Assembly (NCBI RefSeq): GCF_000002875.2
Contig: NC_009406.2
Coordinates: 413,785 to 477,784 of the forward strand
Source: Leishmania infantum JPCM5
Taxonomy: Eukaryota > Euglenozoa > Kinetoplastea > Trypanosomatida > Trypanosomatidae
Length of the DNA: 64,000 nt
Direction of reading: 5' to 3'
The position numbers and the translations under genes were made by a program. The notes below the pieces were generated by a model. The model was given only the letters and a program-made list of their open reading frames with translations. It had not been told where the DNA came from and made no database searches. Position 1 is the first letter of the stretch; each line of letters begins with the position of its first letter. Below are positions 59,567-64,000 of the stretch, one piece after another.

Positions 59567-60925
59567 TCACGGCGAGCCACCAATCCGCTCCGTCGCAAAC
59601 GGCAGGCGCCACACACGAAGTTCTCCGCGGTCAGTGCCGGTGGCGAGCAAGTCGCGCGAGGGCGACACCGCCGATGACATGACGAGACCGTCGTGCAGCT
59701 TTACCTGCCGTATGGGGTCCGTTGTGGCAAGGTCCCACTCGATGGCCGTGCTGTCGTCCGATACGGTCAGCAGCTTGCCCTCGCTCGTGAATTCAAGTCC
59801 GCGCACGTAGTCCTGATGACCCACAAACGCGCGGGCTCCGGTGCCGAACTCGCCGATGCGCAGCGCAAAGTCGACACCAAAGACGCACTCAGAGCACGCG
59901 GCGAGCAGCCAGCAGCCGGTCCCAGCAGCCTCAGAGATGTCCGTAGCCCTTCGCGGCTGTCGTGCCCCTGCGCTGCTACCAGTGTCGCTCCCCGCCTCGG
60001 CGTCCTCGACAACGTCTCCACCGTGTACTTGCTGATATGCGCGAGGAAAGCCTGTGGAGGCCGAAGCCGCGTCTGCGCATTCCTCTGCGTCACCAGCAGC
60101 GCCATCCAGGCTTCTGCTGCTGCCGCTCTCCGGGCCCTCGCCAGCTGCCCGGCTCTCCACCGGCGCCATGAGCCCACTGGGCACCACCACGACGTGGTTC
60201 ACGGGGTTCTCAAACTCGTCAAGAGTGGCGAGCAGGCGGTCTTCCATCAACCCTACTGACGTGTTGGTCATCTGCTGCGCGTGCCGTAACGACCACGACC
60301 GCAGTGCGCAATCCTCCGAGGCGGTGATGAGGATCGATATAGAGTTTGGTGCGAGCACGATATCATTCACAGTGCTCGTCGACACACGAAACTTGTCCAC
60401 AAGCGCGCCCACCTGCGGGACAGGAGCAGTGTCAGCGACAGTAACGCTCTCGGAGCCGCTGTTGGACAGTGAGAGTGCGTGGATGTACACGTGGCCGTCA
60501 TCGCAGGCGCTCACTACCCTCCAGCCGCCGCCGCTGCTGCTGCCACCAGTGCCTCTGCAGCCGTCCGACGTGACTGGCAGCCACAGCATCTTGTTCACGC
60601 CTTCCTGAAAGCCGGATACCGTGCCTACGACTCGATCTGGACGGCGCAGATCCCAGCAGCCGATGCTTCGATCATCGGACGCCGTCAGCAACGTGTACGC
60701 ATTGGATGGGTGAAAAAGTGCATGGTTCACAGGGCCGACGTGGTGACCGGTGAGGTGCGCGGCCCGCTGCGACGCCCCGGGGCCGGCTCGCAGGTCCCAC
60801 AGCGCCGTTGTGTCATCGCCAGAGGTGGAGCAGAGCAGACCTCCCTCGCCAGTCGTGACGACGTGGGGCGAAAACACAAGAGAGGTCACCACCTCTGTGT
60901 GTGCATTGCTAATCTGGGTAAACAT
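59567..60925 (-). CDS. WD40 repeat protein, 452 aa
   Basis: A compact WD40 propeller occupying almost the whole protein. Repeats visible in order: AHTEVVTSLVFSP...STSGDDTTALWDLRAG; GHHVGPVNHALFHPSN...TASDDRSIGCWDLRR; FQEGVNKMLWLPV...VSACDDGHVYIHAL; STVNDIVLAPNS...TASEDCALRSWSLR; then a Ser/Gly/Ala-rich insert of about 90 residues; GHQDYVRGLEFTSEGKLL...SDDSTAIEWDL; and HDGLVMSSAVSPSRDLL...GTDRGELRVWRLPF. WD dipeptides and the preceding GH dipeptides are well kept. Such proteins act as interaction scaffolds; no orthologue is recognised, so no pathway is assigned. Start at ATG 60925; the upstream minus strand has a CT-rich tract and CAG just before it. Confidence 0.9.
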   Translation of the reverse strand: MFTQISNAHTEVVTSLVFSPHVVTTGEGGLLCSTSGDDTTALWDLRAGPGASQRAAHLTGHHVGPVNHALFHPSNAYTLLTASDDRSIGCWDLRRPDRVVGTVSGFQEGVNKMLWLPVTSDGCRGTGGSSSGGGWRVVSACDDGHVYIHALSLSNSGSESVTVADTAPVPQVGALVDKFRVSTSTVNDIVLAPNSISILITASEDCALRSWSLRHAQQMTNTSVGLMEDRLLATLDEFENPVNHVVVVPSGLMAPVESRAAGEGPESGSSRSLDGAAGDAEECADAASASTGFPRAYQQVHGGDVVEDAEAGSDTGSSAGARQPRRATDISEAAGTGCWLLAACSECVFGVDFALRIGEFGTGARAFVGHQDYVRGLEFTSEGKLLTVSDDSTAIEWDLATTDPIRQVKLHDGLVMSSAVSPSRDLLATGTDRGELRVWRLPFATERIGGSP

Positions 60926-62021
60926 GGCTGCCGTGTGCTTGAGCTCCGGATGAGAGGCAGCAAGGAGGGGCGTGAAGTGGAACGAGATGCTCGAAAAGAG
61001 GCGAAAGGCTCCTCAGGCACGCTTTCTTTTCCTGAGGAAGACGAACGATATGATGGGGCACGTGTAGTCGACGTGTAATGGTGTTTGTACGTGCGTGTGC
61101 GTGTGCGTGTGCGTGTGGCTGTCTGCACTGCTCGCGGCTCGCGCCCCCTGTGCAAACCCGCTGCCGCGTTGATGCAGTGGGCACTTTCCCTTGGCATAGA
61201 GAAGACAAGCGATTCAAGGGACAAGGAACAGGTCAGTGGTTTGAGAGCAGAGAAACGATGATAAGCAACGCCAGCGGTACCTCCCCTCCGCTTTTCTCCT
61301 ATTTATGGGCGTGTGCGCGCACGCATGTATAGCGTCACACAAGGCACGCTCGCTGGTGCCTGAGAGCCGCTCGCGTCGTTCAGCATGCGCACAAGAAAAT
61401 GCGCTCTCGAGTAACAGAAAGCACGCAGCGGCGACGGAGGAACGTGATCCATCAGCGGCGGTTGAGTATGTGCTCATGGGTGTGTACGTGTCCTCTCGCA
61501 TGCTGATGCACTCCTCCGCCTTCTCTCCCCCCTTTCCTTTTTGTTCGCCTGTTTTTCATATGTGTGCAGCTTACGCGGTAGCAGTGGTAGCAGCAGAAGA
61601 AATCGGTTACGATGCTGATGCGGCAGTGGCTGCGCACAAGCCCGCGAGGACGAACAGCACAAGCCGACGTCAGCAGACAGCATGTCCGCCCCCCCCTCCT
61701 CCCTCCTTGGCCAACACGACGGGTCTGTCTGAGCGCGCCTTTGGACAACGTATCTACGAGAGGAAAGCCTGTGGAGGGAAGGAAGGGCATACCTGAATCA
61801 GTGGCTGCGGAAAGTCGAAAGAGGTGAGAGCGGCATCATATCCGTCAGCGCCGCCGCAACACACAGTGTGGCACTGCAACAGTTCGATTCGCGGGTAGGT
61901 CCCGTCCGACCTGGCCATCTCTTCACGACCGCCGAGACAGACTTGGGCATACACGTTTGCTGGTGCCTTAAGAACGTGAGACTGGGCCCCGGCCTCTTGT
62001 CCTCCATGTGGCAACCAGACT
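60926..62021. other. Gene-free intergenic region, about 1.1 kb
   Basis: Flanking DNA with TG repeats (about 61087-61115) and CT/GA-rich runs. Short frames on both strands are low complexity. No gene is seen. Confidence 0.65.
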
Positions 62022-64000
62022 CTAGAGCTGATTTTCCTCCATCATGAGAAGGAGCAGCCCGCGCAGCGCGTCGTGCATCTCGTGCACGGCGGCGATGCTC
62101 TGCGAGATGAGATTCATGTAACGTAGCACACGCCGACTGCGCTCCTTGCGGGACTCGCGGCAGTAGAGTAGTGGGCACGTGGCCTGGCTGCTACTGATAC
62201 TGGAGCGGCCGCCATTCTTGTCGCGATGGTCTGTTGTCACTCCTGCGGTGTAGTGGCGCGAAGTGCCATCGGCACATTCAGCCGGCGGCGCCAACTCGTG
62301 CACGACGAGCTGAGCCCGCGGTAGTTGGGTGCCCCGGCGGTGCTCCGCATCGCGAGGCACTTCAAGACTGCTAGCCTCCGTGCTAGGGCCCCTGATGAGG
62401 CCCCCAGCCAGCTTGGCCGCATCGCCGTCCAATGCCGCGGCAGCCGCCCCCTCTTCAACGGCTGCGTAGGCAGCCTCCTCCTCTTCCGCGGCGGTCGCGA
62501 ACGCGGACACCACCGCGCTCGGCTTTGCAGCCGAGGCGGCGCTGCGCAGAGGCAGCGTCGCTTGGACAAGCCCCAGTGCATCTGCGTCACGGACGGAGAC
62601 GGTGACACGGTGCGGCACCGAGACAGCAGAGCACGCCTCCGGCTGCAGTGGCGTGGTGAGACACGCTGCAGCGCCATTTCCACAAGCGCCACCACCCGCT
62701 GTGGCTTCCGTGTTTTTCTCTGCGTCCACTGCAGCATCCATACCGTTGTCTGAGGGGTCCTCGGCAGCGGCAGTGCTCCCCTTGGCCCTCTTCTTCGCGG
62801 TCCCCAGAGCGCCTACAGTGGGGGAGCGACGTCGCCTTTGGGCAGTCGCGCGCGTGGCTGCAGCAGCGCCGATCTTGTCACTCAACTTTGTTGGTAAAGA
62901 CAGCGGTGGTGATGGGGCGGCCTTGACGGGCAGCTGAGGCGCTGTCGCGCCGTCCGCGGCCTTGTCGGGTGCGCCAGTAAAGACGAGATTAGAAGCAGCA
63001 GCGCCCGTGGCCGAGGCAGTGCGGGTGACAGCTCTCCGAGCCGGCGCGCGTCTACACCGCCGAAATGCGGAGAGTCCTCTCACAGAGCCCGCGGCAGGGG
63101 CTGCCTGTGCTTTGCGGCGCTGCCGCGTGGGTTTTGGCACGGTGTCCTCTACTGGGAACAACTCTCGCAGGTACGCCACCACGTCAGCCGCACCGCTGTT
63201 GCGTGCGTACGGTAGCGACGACTTGAGCAGCACCGCACCCGCACCGTCACCGCGGAACTGCACAATACGCCGCGACGGTTCAATGACGCCCGCTGCAGCA
63301 CGACCCGGCTCGTGGACGGCGCCGGGAACCGCCAGCATGTCTCCAAGCTTGACCGACGACGCAGCGCTAGAGGAGCGTGAGGACTGCCGGGTGGGCGTGG
63401 GCGCCGGCGCGGTACAGGCATCGTCTCTGCATCCATCCTTGCCCGCATTCGAAAAGGCGTGGGTGGCCGTGCTTGCGCGCAGAGCTGCCCACTGAATCTC
63501 AGGCCCGGTCCAGCCATCACCGACAGGCCTCACCCCGCGGACATCGCAGGCAGCAGAACCAGAGGCGGCCGCCGCTTTATCGACGCCGTCGCGCGTCTCT
63601 TCCGGTGCTGGTGACGGCATCGCGTGACCCTCCTGTGTTTCTGCGCGGTCATCACACGCGTCATGTGTCGCGAGTCGTGGCAGCTCGGCCTCAGCCACGA
63701 AGGAGACTTCGGAAGCACATAGGTGCGCGCCGCTGCCACCGTTGCGGAAGACTCGAGCCGAGAACCGTCCTTGCACGTGAACTGCCGTGTCCATCGGCTG
63801 CTGAGTAGATCGCCGATTCTCCACCACAGGGCCGCCGTGTGCTGCAGCCGCAGTGTGCACCCCATTCACCTCGCACTGCGGCTTCACCGCAGCTGCGGAG
63901 GGGCTCAACAAATGCGCCTCTGATACGGTGGACTTCAATGACGGGCACATCGAAGGGGCCGCAGACGAGGCGACGATGGGCAGCGACTGTCGATGCGTAC
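62022..64000 (-). CDS. Hypothetical protein, possibly 5'-partial at the window edge
   Basis: The first in-window ATG is at 63950 (642 aa), but the frame stays open from there to the window end (codons for THRQSLPIVASSAAPS precede it), so the true start may lie outside. The product is mostly Ala/Ser/Pro/Arg-rich and disordered, with a few denser patches (VAYLRELFPVEDTVPKPTRQ; RSGKEV-like basic clusters are absent). It closes with a helical, likely structured C-terminus: RRVLRYMNLISQSIAAVHEM and then LRGLLLLMMEENQL. No family is recognised. Coding is supported by length, G/C-ending codons and strand agreement with the minus array. Confidence 0.75.
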   Translation of the reverse strand, partial: THRQSLPIVASSAAPSMCPSLKSTVSEAHLLSPSAAAVKPQCEVNGVHTAAAAHGGPVVENRRSTQQPMDTAVHVQGRFSARVFRNGGSGAHLCASEVSFVAEAELPRLATHDACDDRAETQEGHAMPSPAPEETRDGVDKAAAASGSAACDVRGVRPVGDGWTGPEIQWAALRASTATHAFSNAGKDGCRDDACTAPAPTPTRQSSRSSSAASSVKLGDMLAVPGAVHEPGRAAAGVIEPSRRIVQFRGDGAGAVLLKSSLPYARNSGAADVVAYLRELFPVEDTVPKPTRQRRKAQAAPAAGSVRGLSAFRRCRRAPARRAVTRTASATGAAASNLVFTGAPDKAADGATAPQLPVKAAPSPPLSLPTKLSDKIGAAAATRATAQRRRRSPTVGALGTAKKRAKGSTAAAEDPSDNGMDAAVDAEKNTEATAGGGACGNGAAACLTTPLQPEACSAVSVPHRVTVSVRDADALGLVQATLPLRSAASAAKPSAVVSAFATAAEEEEAAYAAVEEGAAAAALDGDAAKLAGGLIRGPSTEASSLEVPRDAEHRRGTQLPRAQLVVHELAPPAECADGTSRHYTAGVTTDHRDKNGGRSSISSSQATCPLLYCRESRKERSRRVLRYMNLISQSIAAVHEMHDALRGLLLLMMEENQL

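Overview
The window is nuclear DNA of a trypanosomatid, most likely Leishmania or a close relative (Leishmaniinae). Support: all 16 gene calls are intronless; they lie in two long same-strand gene arrays; coding DNA is GC-rich with G/C-ending codons; intergenic DNA is full of TG/CA, polypyrimidine and homopolymer runs; and pyrimidine tract + AG (spliced-leader acceptor) sites sit shortly upstream of the chosen ATGs. No RNA polymerase II promoter, intron, tRNA, rRNA, CRISPR array or transposase gene was recognised.

Layout. The plus-strand array (616-49976) carries, in order: a very large cytoplasmic dynein 1 heavy chain; two tandem metallo-beta-lactamase-fold hydrolase paralogues; the AP-1 clathrin adaptor mu subunit; a 2.3-kb gap holding a 923-nt strictly alternating pyrimidine-purine AT-rich minisatellite; a pseudokinase-like protein with a C-terminal membrane segment; an unrecognised 446-aa protein; a second pseudokinase-like protein; a four-helix membrane protein that may be TMEM138-like; two tandem ChaC-type gamma-glutamylcyclotransferases; a 2.7-kb gene-free stretch; a WD40 gene whose frame continues upstream through one in-frame TAG; and a small basic protein. 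The minus-strand array (50884-64000) carries a 970-aa protein with recurrent hPxxFxV motifs, mitochondrial translation initiation factor 2, a second WD40 protein and an unrecognised, possibly partial, protein at the right edge. The two arrays converge at 49977-50880, which is therefore a putative transcription-termination (convergent strand-switch) region. It contains a G-quadruplex-prone GGGTGT array and a compositionally odd GC-rich block.

How the genes relate. As usual in trypanosomatids, neighbours share a polycistronic unit rather than a pathway. Themes are minus-end microtubule transport and possibly cilium biology (dynein, TMEM138-like), endomembrane sorting (AP-1 mu), glutathione turnover (ChaC pair) and mitochondrial gene expression (mtIF-2, perhaps its 970-aa neighbour). 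The most striking sequence-level observations are the 923-nt alternating Y-R tract; two independent tandem duplicate pairs that each keep one perfectly identical internal block (231 bp and 307 bp) inside otherwise diverged genes, a gene-conversion signature; the single TAG interrupting a 1,635-codon frame; and two kinase-fold proteins lacking catalytic residues, separated by only one gene. Start codons were chosen as the first ATG after a plausible splice acceptor where one could be seen.
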